From Paraburkholderia sp. SG-MS1 (GTDB lineage: Bacteria; Pseudomonadota; Gammaproteobacteria; Burkholderiales; Burkholderiaceae): a stretch of DNA of 64,000 nucleotides. The stretch's first letter is position 1. Each line of letters opens with the position of its first letter. The stretch covers positions 1-64,000 of the forward strand of contig NZ_NPIH01000286.1 in assembly GCF_012275575.1 (NCBI RefSeq), written 5' to 3'. Shown here piece by piece: positions 53,248 through 62,269 of this stretch. Under the pieces are notes generated by a model, which saw nothing but the letters and a program-made list of their open reading frames with translations, did no database searches and had not been told where the DNA came from. Position numbers and translations under genes: made by a program.

Positions 53248-54408
53248 CTAACACTTGTGTGGCGGCAGGATGCCGAGCTTGGCAATGCGCCGGTACAGCG
53301 TCGCGCGCGACATGCCCAGCGCTTGCGCGGCTTGCTCCGTGCGCCACTTCGCCTCGCCCATGGCCGCGACGATGCGGCTGCGTTCGAGCGCGTCGCTTTC
53401 GGACATCGTTGCAGCCGGTGCAGGTGTGGCCTGTGATGCGGCAGCGCCAGTCGGCGGTGGTGCCGGCCGCTTCGGCATACGTGCGACGGGCGGCGGCCGC
53501 ACACGCGCATACAGTGTCGAACCGGTGTCGTTCAATCTGAGCGAGACGAGGCCGCGGCTCGCCTTGGCTTCGAACAGACGCTCCGCCGGGACATCGAAAA
53601 GCTCGCTGACGTGGCGCGGCAACCGCTTGAGGGCCGGTACGCATTCGCGCGCGCGGCGGTTCGCGGCGGTCGCGTTGCCGCACGCGTCGATCGCGATCAG
53701 GATTTCCGGCTGGGCCTCGACGTAGTGGCGATTGCGGTGCGCGAGCAGCACCCAGCAATCGGTCGCCGCGTTGAGGAAGTACGCGTCCTCGATCAACAGC
53801 GCGCTTTGCCGCACGATGTGATTGACGAGCCGCTGGCTCTCGCGCTCATCGGGCGAGCGCACCGCCGACGCGTCCAGCACGCCGAGCAACTCGCCGTGCA
53901 AGCCGAAGATTGGCGATGCGCTGCAAGTCAGCGTGGTGAACGCCGCGCGAAAGTGATCCGTTCTGTGAACGGTGATGGGTTCCGCGTCGAGCAGCACGGA
54001 GGCGACGCCGCACGTGCCTTCTTCGCTCTCCGACCAGCACGAGCCGAGATAGAGGCCCGCGCGCTTGAAGTCGTGACGACGATCGCGATCGACACGGTAG
54101 TCGATGGTCACGCCTTGCGCGTCGGTGAGCATCACGCAGTAGTCGGCTTCGCGCACCATTTCATGCAGCCGTGACAGACACTGGCCCGAGGCCCGCAGAA
54201 AGTTTTCTTCGCGATGCTGCACGTCGCGCAATTCGGGAACCGTCAGAACGCGCGGACCGGCAATTGCGCCGGGATCGAGATGGTATCGCTCGAGCGAGCG
54301 CCGGTACGACGACGCGAGCCGTTTGCCGTCGACGCCGGGCCGCACCGTCCGCCCTTCGATGATGTTGCAGACGCGGTCGATATGCTGGGTCGACGGAACA
54401 TACGGCAT
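53248..54408 (-). CDS. AcoR-like regulator (GAF plus Fis-type HTH) lacking the AAA+ domain
   Basis: A 386-residue protein. The N-terminal half is that of AcoR-type sigma-54 activators: SSYRRSLERYHLDPGA, CVMLTDAQGVTIDYRVD, GLYLGSCWSESEEGTCGVAS (GAF) and DHFRAAFTTLTCSASPIF. Instead of the GAFTGA-containing AAA+ domain there is a PAS-like segment (about 225-300) and a Pro/Ala-rich linker (to about 345). A Fis/HTH_8 domain follows (AAQALGMSRATLYRRIAKLG). It therefore cannot remodel sigma-54 polymerase and should act as a conventional regulator. The start has GGAGG. It probably senses the substrate of the adjacent monooxygenase. Confidence 0.9.
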   Translation of the reverse strand: MPYVPSTQHIDRVCNIIEGRTVRPGVDGKRLASSYRRSLERYHLDPGAIAGPRVLTVPELRDVQHREENFLRASGQCLSRLHEMVREADYCVMLTDAQGVTIDYRVDRDRRHDFKRAGLYLGSCWSESEEGTCGVASVLLDAEPITVHRTDHFRAAFTTLTCSASPIFGLHGELLGVLDASAVRSPDERESQRLVNHIVRQSALLIEDAYFLNAATDCWVLLAHRNRHYVEAQPEILIAIDACGNATAANRRARECVPALKRLPRHVSELFDVPAERLFEAKASRGLVSLRLNDTGSTLYARVRPPPVARMPKRPAPPPTGAAASQATPAPAATMSESDALERSRIVAAMGEAKWRTEQAAQALGMSRATLYRRIAKLGILPPHKC

Positions 54409-54953
54409 CGCGAACCTCCGGGCGAATTCAGCGCGAGCAGGGTGCAGGAGGCATTGTGCGCCACTTGTGACGCCGTATGTCTGCTGCTGAAACGTATAGG
54501 ACGTTTTTTAGCACGCGTGCTACGGGAGATCACACTGCAGTGCACCATGGCGGTGTGTGAGATTTTTTTCTCAACGATTCGCCCACGCCGTGCCTTTGAA
54601 TCGGACGGGTTGTGAGCCACCCGTGCCATAGCCGTGTTGAGCGAAATGGCGAGGCTAAGGCAAACCCGACGTCGAAACGAACCCGCGATGCGAGACGTCT
54701 CTGCTTGTTGCCACTGCGACACTTCAGAACGGCTGGCCGCAGTGGCAGGAACGAACTGATCCGCCAACGCGACACGTTGATCGCAGGAAGGGTAAGACTG
54801 CGGCGCGAGCAATCTGACCCGTCCCCTTCTGGCGATGCCACATGCTGCGCGCACATAGCCCAGTCCAGCTAGCACCGGAATGGACACCACTCGACCTTGA
54901 TTGACGTATATCTGACTTTATGCGCTGCAGTAGTTTGAGCACACCACGCTGCC
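54409..54953. other. intergenic region without a gene
   Basis: 545 bp between the regulator start and the end of the toxin-like gene. No gene, RNA, repeat or clear sigma-54 promoter was recognised. No small ORF that could be an immunity protein is supported. Confidence 0.45.
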
Positions 54954-57900
54954 CTATCGGGTATGAGACATGGACTGTTCTGACCCAATAGCCACCGGAA
55001 ATTTTTTATAGAACGGTAAATAATAGTTTAGCGCCTTGCGGCGTTCCGCGATATATACAGGTGGCGGCTCGTTCCAGAAGTAGGTATTCGCTGTCTGCCT
55101 GCCCAGATCATAATAATCAGGCCGTTCTTTTTTCAAAATATCATTGAATAGCGAGGGACCTGTTACTTCAAAAATCTTCTTCTGGTAGGAATAATATTTT
55201 TTGTCGGAATCTGCATCGCCTCGTACATAAAAAGGGCGATCAACCAGAGACGATTTATTTTCCTTAAATCGAACATTCATTTCGTTTATTATATCTTTCA
55301 ATACCTGATTGTCAGGCTGACTTGCAAAATTACTGGTGTTATAACCTGAAAATCCGGTTCCTCTATGGTCCACGCCGAAATTTAACAATATGTCATCCGG
55401 TACTGCTTTCAGATTGACATGGCTGACGTTTTTAGTAATGGCGTCATCTGTGTCGAGATAAATTCCACCGTATTTATTTATTAACGAATAGCGTAAAGAG
55501 TCTGTCGCGGCTGACAGATTTATGCTGTGGTCTGAGCAAAAGAATGTATAAATTTCTCCGGATGGACTACTTTTGAAATCGCTAAAAAATTGTTCTTCAT
55601 TAAGATTGCGTACTTCGATTCGAGAATCGCTGTTTTTAAATTTATCACTAATTTTACGAAAGATGTTATTGTTTCTCGCATCAACATGGACTATGGATTT
55701 ATATCCCTGGCTTCTTGTAGAATTTTTGATAATATTCGCGGCCAAATGGTCAGGAATTTCATTTCCCACCCAGATATAGTGAATCTCTTTTGGGATGGGC
55801 GTGGCGTCAGCGGGAATTGCCGGAATGCCATACAGGTTGATAGTTTTGAACTTTGTTGCGGCGGGCAATATGCCGTCTTGTGCGGCAGAAAATTCTTCTT
55901 TAGTCAGGGACTCCCATTGATCCTGGTCTGTTCGCAAAAAATATTTGTTATTTTCTAACACGCCATTTTTGTTAAATTTTCGCCAGGTCTGTGCATCCAG
56001 GTCATATGAGATCTGCACCGTACTCCCTCCCTTTTCATTGGCATAAAAATATCCCTGTTGCTCGACTACATCATCCATGGGAATCTTCGCATCAATTTCG
56101 CGGAGTGGAGTTCTGTTTCCGGCCGTTCCCGCGGGTACGGGTTGCCTGGAAAAATGAAAAAGATGATTCGAGTCATTAATGGGTAAGTTAGGCGGTTCAA
56201 CGTCACGTGCAGGCTGATTGGATAAATGAGGAGGCTCGGCCGGTTTATGAAGTTTTGGTGGCTTGGTCAACTTGATATCGCCCGCAGGTCGAGTGCTTAA
56301 ATGAACATTGGCCGGTCTATTAAGCCTTTGTAATTTAGTCAGTTCGATATCGCCCGCCGGGTACCCGTGTTCGCCATTGAGTCGTCGCAGTGGGATGAGC
56401 TCTTCCTGATTTTTAAGGATATTATTAACCCTGCTTTTGCTCAACTTATAAAAACCGACGGCTTCGTCGACACTGATCCCCGGCTTGAGGAGGCTCGGCT
56501 TGCCGAGGCCAAGACTCGCCCCCTCGATGCCGAGGCCTAGCAGTCCGAGCACCCCGGTCATAAGGGCTTCGTTGCGGTAGGCATCCGCCTGGTCCGGCCG
56601 ATCAGCCTGGTGTGCCTGTGCCACGCTGATCGTCGCAGAAGTACCGTCAAGGGCCAGCGGGGTCAGCACGCGGGCCCAGGCACCCCCAGTAGAGCCGCCT
56701 GGAATGAAAGGCGCGAGTAGCGCGATGCGTCCCAGAAGCATCTTGGTCCCTTCCAGGACCGTTTCCGTGAGCCGTTCGCCGGGCGTAAATACGAAATAGT
56801 TGATGTCCGATAACAACCGCGTCTTCTCACTATCAACCATGTGGCTGAGCAGCGCATCCAGATTTTTCGGAGAGCTGAAGGTAATCGGCCAGTGCTTGGG
56901 CGGATCTGCAATCAAGTTCTTATATCTTGAACTGGGCGCCGTTCCATATTTGAATGCTTCATTTTTATTTTCATATTTTTGCGCCTCATACAAGGGAATT
57001 TTGCCGAGAACCCAGTCTCTGAATTCCTGGGTTTTTGGAAGAACGGGGCGACTTTCAATTATGGCACCCAGCCCATGTCCAACTTGCACCTTTGCAGCTG
57101 GCATCTCAAAAAATTTGGGGTCGTTAACGCTGAATAAAACTCCGCTATTGCCATGTGGTATGAAAAATACGCCATTCAGACTGACGCCATGAAAGGACAC
57201 TTCTTTGGCATCAACCTTTCCTTCGATAAAATCAGTCACAGCCTGCTTTAAGTATGGTGCTATTTCAGGACTAGCCAGATACTCAAGACAGCGTAACCGC
57301 ATCGTATCCGTGTAGTACTTTTTCAGTCCATCGATGTGCACAGGATCTGCAAAGTAACCAGAAAGTTCATTGCCCATCTTTTCCTGAAGATCTTCCTTTT
57401 TCAGAAAATCAACCAGGTCATTATTATCATATTTCGTGATTGCAAATTTTCCGATTCCATATATTTGATGCAGATCACGAATATATTGTCCAGTGACGAT
57501 ATCGATTACGGAGTAGCGGCGGTAAATTGGAGGCTCCGGTCGCATGGATACACCGCTCAGTGCGGGGCCAGTATGCAGCGGCAGGCGGACAGTGACAGTG
57601 ATTTTGCTGTCCGCAGTCATTCCGGTCTTATTCCCCGTCAATTTTTCGTACGAGCGAATCTTGTCATTCGTATAATTTATCACGAAAGACGGTAAATTGA
57701 GGATTGGCTCATTCAGATTTTTGATATTCTGCAGTTCTTTTTTGCCAGTTTCAAGAAGCTCCGGATCATCGACCTTTGGAAGGTTTTCCCCACGTTTGCG
57801 ACTGGCATCAATATGACCAGAGCCGCCAGGCAATTTGTCACCGACAAGTCTGACTGAGTACCAGAGCTGTCTTGCCAAATTATCAAAGGCCGTGCGGTAG

Positions 57901-58946
57901 TCACCTTTATTCACGGCGCCGAGGATCGATTGCCAGTGGAAAGAGCTCGGAGGCAGTCTTTCACGCCCGTCTGGTGTCCGAGATTTGTTGTCAGCAGATT
58001 TGTCCAGCCATGAGGCTGTTTCTTGGAGAGTTATATCATTGCCCTCATCGCCGGTACTGTCCAAGCGGGGGTGATCAACCTCTCGCATAAGCTTTCTGAA
58101 GTATGTAAGAACCTCGTCAGAAATAACGATGGTCCTGTTTTTAGTGTCATACCGGAAGACTGCTTTCAGACCGCCATGCATAGGTTCTCGGGCATATTTT
58201 TTCAGCCTATTTATAAAAATGTCGTCCGGCCACGTTTTCGATTTCCCAATGTCAACCGCATTGGGAAGATCTGATTCGCCTACCCTTGGAAGATTTTTCC
58301 CAATATGGTGAATCGAATTGATATGAACAGAACGGTCAGGCGATATATCACTGACAAGTTTGACGTAATGTCCGATTTCTTTCGCCAAAAAATTCAACGC
58401 CGCGCGATAGTCGCGTTGATTCACACCCTCCAGGATTCGGTCCCAGCGGAGATATTTCGCTGGTAGTCTTCTAGTTCCGTCTGATGTCCGTGATTGATTG
58501 TCAGAGGATTGGCGCATCCTGTCGGACAGTTCCAGGAGGTTGGATTCGTCGGTGTCACCATCGGCCGCCGCCATGAGACGTTTGTAGTAGTCCTGGAGCT
58601 CTTCGGAAATAAAAATCGGCTCGTTTCTATCGTCCGGCTGCCAGACTGTCTTCAGGCCGCCATGCATAGGTTCTTTGAAATATCTTTCCAGTGCATTGGT
58701 AAGATCGTCGTTGGGCACTTTTCTCGATTCTCCCGTTTCGGGCGCCGCCTTTTTTTTTGTGGAACGACTGTTTGTGTTGGCATTTTTTGCCTGAATCGAC
58801 GGGGGTGAACCCTTAGGCCGGGACGCCACACCAGCATGCGACGTATAGCCTGCGAACGATTCTGCCGGATGTTCTGCCGAGTCACCGCTGCGTGCAGCAT
58901 CGATGAAGTTGTGCAGATTAACCGGTACTAGTTTCATTGAGCTCAT
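54954..58946 (-). CDS. giant multidomain toxin/effector with TcdA/TcdB-type glycosyltransferase domain
   Basis: A 1330-residue protein, AT-richer than its surroundings. Residues 1-80 are Ser/Lys-rich and probably disordered. Two tandem repeats of about 145 residues lie at 80-221 and 241-391 (shared EPMHGGLK, SRTxDGxxRLP, NLPxV). About 435-700 resembles the DUF6543 dermonecrotic-toxin region. Hydrophobic stretches follow near 725-745 and 790-815, then a Pro-rich linker with three short repeats (about 855-930). The C-terminus from 1050 is a GT44-like domain: IHYIWVG with W1059, D1149, R1152 and D1165-T-D1167. The spacing equals that of TcdB D270, R273, D286 and D288. It probably glycosylates a host protein. 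AAAGGA precedes the ATG. Export route unknown. Confidence 0.88.
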   Translation of the reverse strand: MSSMKLVPVNLHNFIDAARSGDSAEHPAESFAGYTSHAGVASRPKGSPPSIQAKNANTNSRSTKKKAAPETGESRKVPNDDLTNALERYFKEPMHGGLKTVWQPDDRNEPIFISEELQDYYKRLMAAADGDTDESNLLELSDRMRQSSDNQSRTSDGTRRLPAKYLRWDRILEGVNQRDYRAALNFLAKEIGHYVKLVSDISPDRSVHINSIHHIGKNLPRVGESDLPNAVDIGKSKTWPDDIFINRLKKYAREPMHGGLKAVFRYDTKNRTIVISDEVLTYFRKLMREVDHPRLDSTGDEGNDITLQETASWLDKSADNKSRTPDGRERLPPSSFHWQSILGAVNKGDYRTAFDNLARQLWYSVRLVGDKLPGGSGHIDASRKRGENLPKVDDPELLETGKKELQNIKNLNEPILNLPSFVINYTNDKIRSYEKLTGNKTGMTADSKITVTVRLPLHTGPALSGVSMRPEPPIYRRYSVIDIVTGQYIRDLHQIYGIGKFAITKYDNNDLVDFLKKEDLQEKMGNELSGYFADPVHIDGLKKYYTDTMRLRCLEYLASPEIAPYLKQAVTDFIEGKVDAKEVSFHGVSLNGVFFIPHGNSGVLFSVNDPKFFEMPAAKVQVGHGLGAIIESRPVLPKTQEFRDWVLGKIPLYEAQKYENKNEAFKYGTAPSSRYKNLIADPPKHWPITFSSPKNLDALLSHMVDSEKTRLLSDINYFVFTPGERLTETVLEGTKMLLGRIALLAPFIPGGSTGGAWARVLTPLALDGTSATISVAQAHQADRPDQADAYRNEALMTGVLGLLGLGIEGASLGLGKPSLLKPGISVDEAVGFYKLSKSRVNNILKNQEELIPLRRLNGEHGYPAGDIELTKLQRLNRPANVHLSTRPAGDIKLTKPPKLHKPAEPPHLSNQPARDVEPPNLPINDSNHLFHFSRQPVPAGTAGNRTPLREIDAKIPMDDVVEQQGYFYANEKGGSTVQISYDLDAQTWRKFNKNGVLENNKYFLRTDQDQWESLTKEEFSAAQDGILPAATKFKTINLYGIPAIPADATPIPKEIHYIWVGNEIPDHLAANIIKNSTRSQGYKSIVHVDARNNNIFRKISDKFKNSDSRIEVRNLNEEQFFSDFKSSPSGEIYTFFCSDHSINLSAATDSLRYSLINKYGGIYLDTDDAITKNVSHVNLKAVPDDILLNFGVDHRGTGFSGYNTSNFASQPDNQVLKDIINEMNVRFKENKSSLVDRPFYVRGDADSDKKYYSYQKKIFEVTGPSLFNDILKKERPDYYDLGRQTANTYFWNEPPPVYIAERRKALNYYLPFYKKFPVAIGSEQSMSHTR

Positions 58947-59819
58947 GAGAGTTTCCTTTTGGCTTCAATACCGACTCTAACGGGTTCTGCCGGTCTGCCT
59001 TTTGCGGCACGGGAAGATTCGTTTCCAGCAATCCCTTGTCACGCCGGGCCTCGGCTAATTCTGCCGGTCTACTACGTACCGGCTACCAGGTGAGCGTCAC
59101 ACCATGCCCAAGCGACAATTCCAATTTCCCACGGGCCAAGATGAAAGCGGTGGTATCGGCGCACTGCGCAACTGATCACTGCTACCTGTTGCGGCCTGAT
59201 TGCATCCGCGACAATTGGCGAAGTGTGGCGACCTTGATTTGGTCTACGATTGCGGGCCGGTGCGCCCGGCCAGTTGCAAGGAAATGTGAGCCGGCCAGCG
59301 CTTGCGAAGTGAGCCGGGCCAGCTTCGAACGCAAGCCGCTACGCCTGGCGGCGTAGCAGGTCTGATTGGACGTTCGTGTCGCCGCCGGGCGGCAGACTCA
59401 CGGACCGGGTGAAGCAGCGGAAGCTGATGCGCTATGCGACCAACGTAGCGCGCGTGCTGCTGCATTGCCGTCTTCGCGGTAATGCTTCGGATTCCGATCT
59501 GTTTCGGAATTATGTGGAGCGCAACCGTGATCGTTGGTCTTCGGGCAGTGACCAATCCGCAGGGTTTCTTTCTTCTGTTCGAGGGGGGCAAATGACGGAG
59601 TCGTGTCGTTGAGCGGCAGCGTGTCCGAGGCGGCCAAATCGATCTCGTGACCAACACGGCGAAGGGCGTGCCCGGAGAATAGCCGGCTCGCGCTATTCAT
59701 GAAAGACGGCAAGATCTTCAGGGATACGTCAACTGGCATGACGTGAGTGCCGCGCGTTCTCGCGTTCTCTCTTGTAAATTGCAACACCTGCAGCGAACCG
59801 GGTGTTGCAACGCATAGGT
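58947..59819. other. region upstream of the toxin gene with short direct repeat
   Basis: No supported gene. A 12-bp direct repeat TTCTGCCGGTCT occurs at 58985-58996 and 59059-59070, in the likely promoter region of the toxin gene. I found no hrpII box (TTCG-N16-TTCG) there. The part around 59230-59360 is GC-rich with several GGCCGG motifs and looks like debris, not a gene. Confidence 0.5.
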
Positions 59820-60878
59820 GGCTTTCCTTATGCCCAATCGTGTTCTTTAAGAATCCTTCGTCTTCAATAATGACGCGCAGGTTCTGGTCCGGATTCGTGA
59901 TCAGGTCGATGTTCTCGAGCGGATTGCGATCGACGAGCAATAGATCCGCGTACGCGCCTTCTTCGAGCCCACCCAGTTTTTCGCCGATAAGATTGCGCCT
60001 GCCGGAGAGCGAAAGCAATTGGCCGTTCGTGCCCGTCGCCATGCCTGGCGCTTGCGCGGTCGAACCACGTGCCATTTTTTGCCATCAACTCGGCGCTCCG
60101 GTTGTTTATCAAAGGTCATGTTCGATGCACTGCGCGCCGGCCGCAACGGAGCGCTGCACGGCTTCGAGTGTGTACGCCCCCACGAGAGAACATACGTGCG
60201 TCTCGTCCGCAGCGGTTTCGACAGGGGCATGCAACTGCCTTTCAGTGAACGTCAGCCTGTCCAGGGGACTGCGCGGCGTGAGACGCCACCGCATTCCACG
60301 AGCTTCATCTGGCATGCGCCCTGAATGAACTGTTCGCGCACGCGCATCGGAACCTCGTCTTCCGAATCGGCGATGGCGCTGCCGCCGTCTCGTCCAGTGG
60401 CGCTGAACTGACCGCCGGCGCGGGGCGGACCCGAGAGGGAGCGAAAGCCACCGTGACCGCCCGTGGTGGTGGTCATGGCGCCGCACAGATAGATGCGCGG
60501 CCCCGAGATCAAGCCGGCATCGACGGCATGCTTCGGCGCGTAAGCCGGCCGCCGGCATCCCGCACCGTGGTGAAGCCGCGCAGCAACGTACGCTCGGCTT
60601 CGGCGTTTGCGGCAAGATGAACGAAGGCCGTGTCGGACTGGAGGATCGACTGAATGGGCAGTGACGTGAGCAACGAGTGCCAGTGCATGTCGATCATGCC
60701 GGGCATCGTGACCATGCCGCGACAGTCGACCACCATCTTGCCCTCGGTCGACGCGGGTTGGCCCTCGCCCAGTTAACTGATGCTGTTCCCTTCGATAACC
60801 ATGTACAGCCAACCCGTCACGCAAGGTCGAAGATTTGCCGTCAAAGAGCCGGAAGTTTTCTGGCAATCCCGGCTTCAT
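59820..60878 (-). pseudogene. decayed imidazolonepropionase-like amidohydrolase
   Basis: Pieces of one amidohydrolase occur in several frames of the minus strand. They are FRLFDGKSSTLRDGLAV (N-terminal), GMVTMPGMIDMHWHSLLTSL with the metal-binding HxH, RTLLRGFTTVRDAGG, and ISGPRIYLCGAMTTTTGGHG. Then come LEAVQRSVAAGAQCIEHDL and the C-terminal YADLLLVDRNPLENIDLIT. Frames change at least four times and stops intervene. The intact family (about 400 residues, prolidase/imidazolonepropionase type) often has signal peptides and pairs with exporters. The decay lies next to the toxin gene, consistent with a region of insertion and gene loss. Confidence 0.85.
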
Positions 60879-61303
60879 TAGATACAAGAGGAACGCGTCG
60901 ATGACCGACGCAGTACTAATAGAAAGGAATGCTTGCCTGTTGCAAAAGAGCACCTGGAAAAATTTGCTTGCGATAGCCCAAAAAAAGGGGCTATTCTCAT
61001 GACACGCAACTGCGTCGACAGATCTCTGGCAATAAGACAGAAAATTTAACAGTATCGGAGAGCGAGATGGATTGGATGACTGCTCGCGTTGATCCATTCA
61101 CAGGTGTTGGCGGCACTTGCCATCGCGGCTCCGAACGCAGCAGGACATGAACCATTTCATGTGATCGATGCGCTGGGTTGTCCGTCTTCCGAACAACCAC
61201 AGGCCGTGCGGGGTGAGTCTGAAATTCAGCATCAAGACTGGTGTTGAACTCATGACCGACGCCGCCGGGTTCGATCCTTCACTTTGCCGACGGAGAAGCC
61301 GAA

Positions 61304-62170
61304 ATGATCGAAGTGTCAATGCGGTGCATGAGCAGGCTGCTTGCGGGCTCTGCGCTATCGCTGTGTGCCGTGACGGCCATGGCGGACGATACGCTGAGCC
61401 TTTCAGAGAGCGCCTTTGCGCTTGCCGCCCCGGATATCCAACCCGGCCCGTCTGGTACGCCCAGTCCGTGGCGCTTTTCCGTGGGCGCCGGTGTCGTGAA
61501 CATGCCAAAATTTCCAGGCGCGAGCGGCACGAAATGGGAGGTCGTGCCGGCGGTGAGCGTCAGCTATGACCGCTTCTTCATTGGCGCCAATCCGGATGCC
61601 GCATCATTCCTGTCGCTCGGTGCTTACCTGTATCGCGACAATAACTGGCGCGTAGGCGCGGCCATCACTTACGACTTCATAGAGCCGCGTAACGAATCTG
61701 ACGACTCGCGATTGCATGGCTTGGGCGATATCAAGCGGACTGCGCACGCCGAGCTATTCGGTGTCTATACCTATCAGTTCGTCACTGCGCGCGCGAGCGT
61801 GTTGACCGATATCGCGGGCAACGACCGCGGCACCGTGGTGACGTTCGATGTGCTGGGGAAATACGAGCCGATGCCGGGATTGACGCTCAGCGCCGGACCC
61901 GGACTGACGTGGGCGAGCAGCGACTACAACGACACCTATTTTGGTGTGAACGCGGAGCAGAGTGCCCGCTCTGGTTTGCCGGGCTTTTCGGCCAGTTCCG
62001 GATTGAACCAGTTGCGCTTCTCAGTCGGCGGTATTTATCGGATTGGGAGGCACTGGAATGTCGGCGCCAATGCCGCATTCGCGTGGCTGCGGGGCGACGC
62101 AACCGACAGCCCGATCACCGAGAAGACGAGCCAGATATCGTACGGCATCTTCTGCACCTATCTCTTCTGA
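61304..62170 (+). CDS. MipA/OmpV-family outer-membrane protein
   Basis: A 288-residue exported protein. The signal peptide covers about residues 9-27 (RLLAGSALSLCAVTAMADD). The mature part has the MipA/OmpV barrel pattern: WRFSVGAGVVNMPKFPGASG, VPAVSVSYDRFFIGA, GAAITYDFIEPRNESDD, then alternating strands and a C-terminal GIFCTYLF ending in Phe. The family scaffolds murein enzymes or responds to antibiotics; often it is next to a two-component system, which is absent here. GGAG lies before the ATG at 61304. Alternative starts at residues 6 or 9 are possible. Confidence 0.9.
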   Translation: MIEVSMRCMSRLLAGSALSLCAVTAMADDTLSLSESAFALAAPDIQPGPSGTPSPWRFSVGAGVVNMPKFPGASGTKWEVVPAVSVSYDRFFIGANPDAASFLSLGAYLYRDNNWRVGAAITYDFIEPRNESDDSRLHGLGDIKRTAHAELFGVYTYQFVTARASVLTDIAGNDRGTVVTFDVLGKYEPMPGLTLSAGPGLTWASSDYNDTYFGVNAEQSARSGLPGFSASSGLNQLRFSVGGIYRIGRHWNVGANAAFAWLRGDATDSPITEKTSQISYGIFCTYLF

Positions 62171-62269
62171 GTCGGGCGAAGCGTGCTGCCGGCTGTCATG
62201 TGAATGTGCGTTGTGCGCAATGCTGCAGGGACCCGGCTCACCACACCATGGGGTGAGCCGGGGTCGACT

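Noticed and set aside
58947..59100. Possible type III (hrpII/PIP-like) promoter box before the toxin gene
   Set aside because: No TTCG-N16-TTCG or TTCGB-N15-TTCGB pattern was found on the relevant strand.
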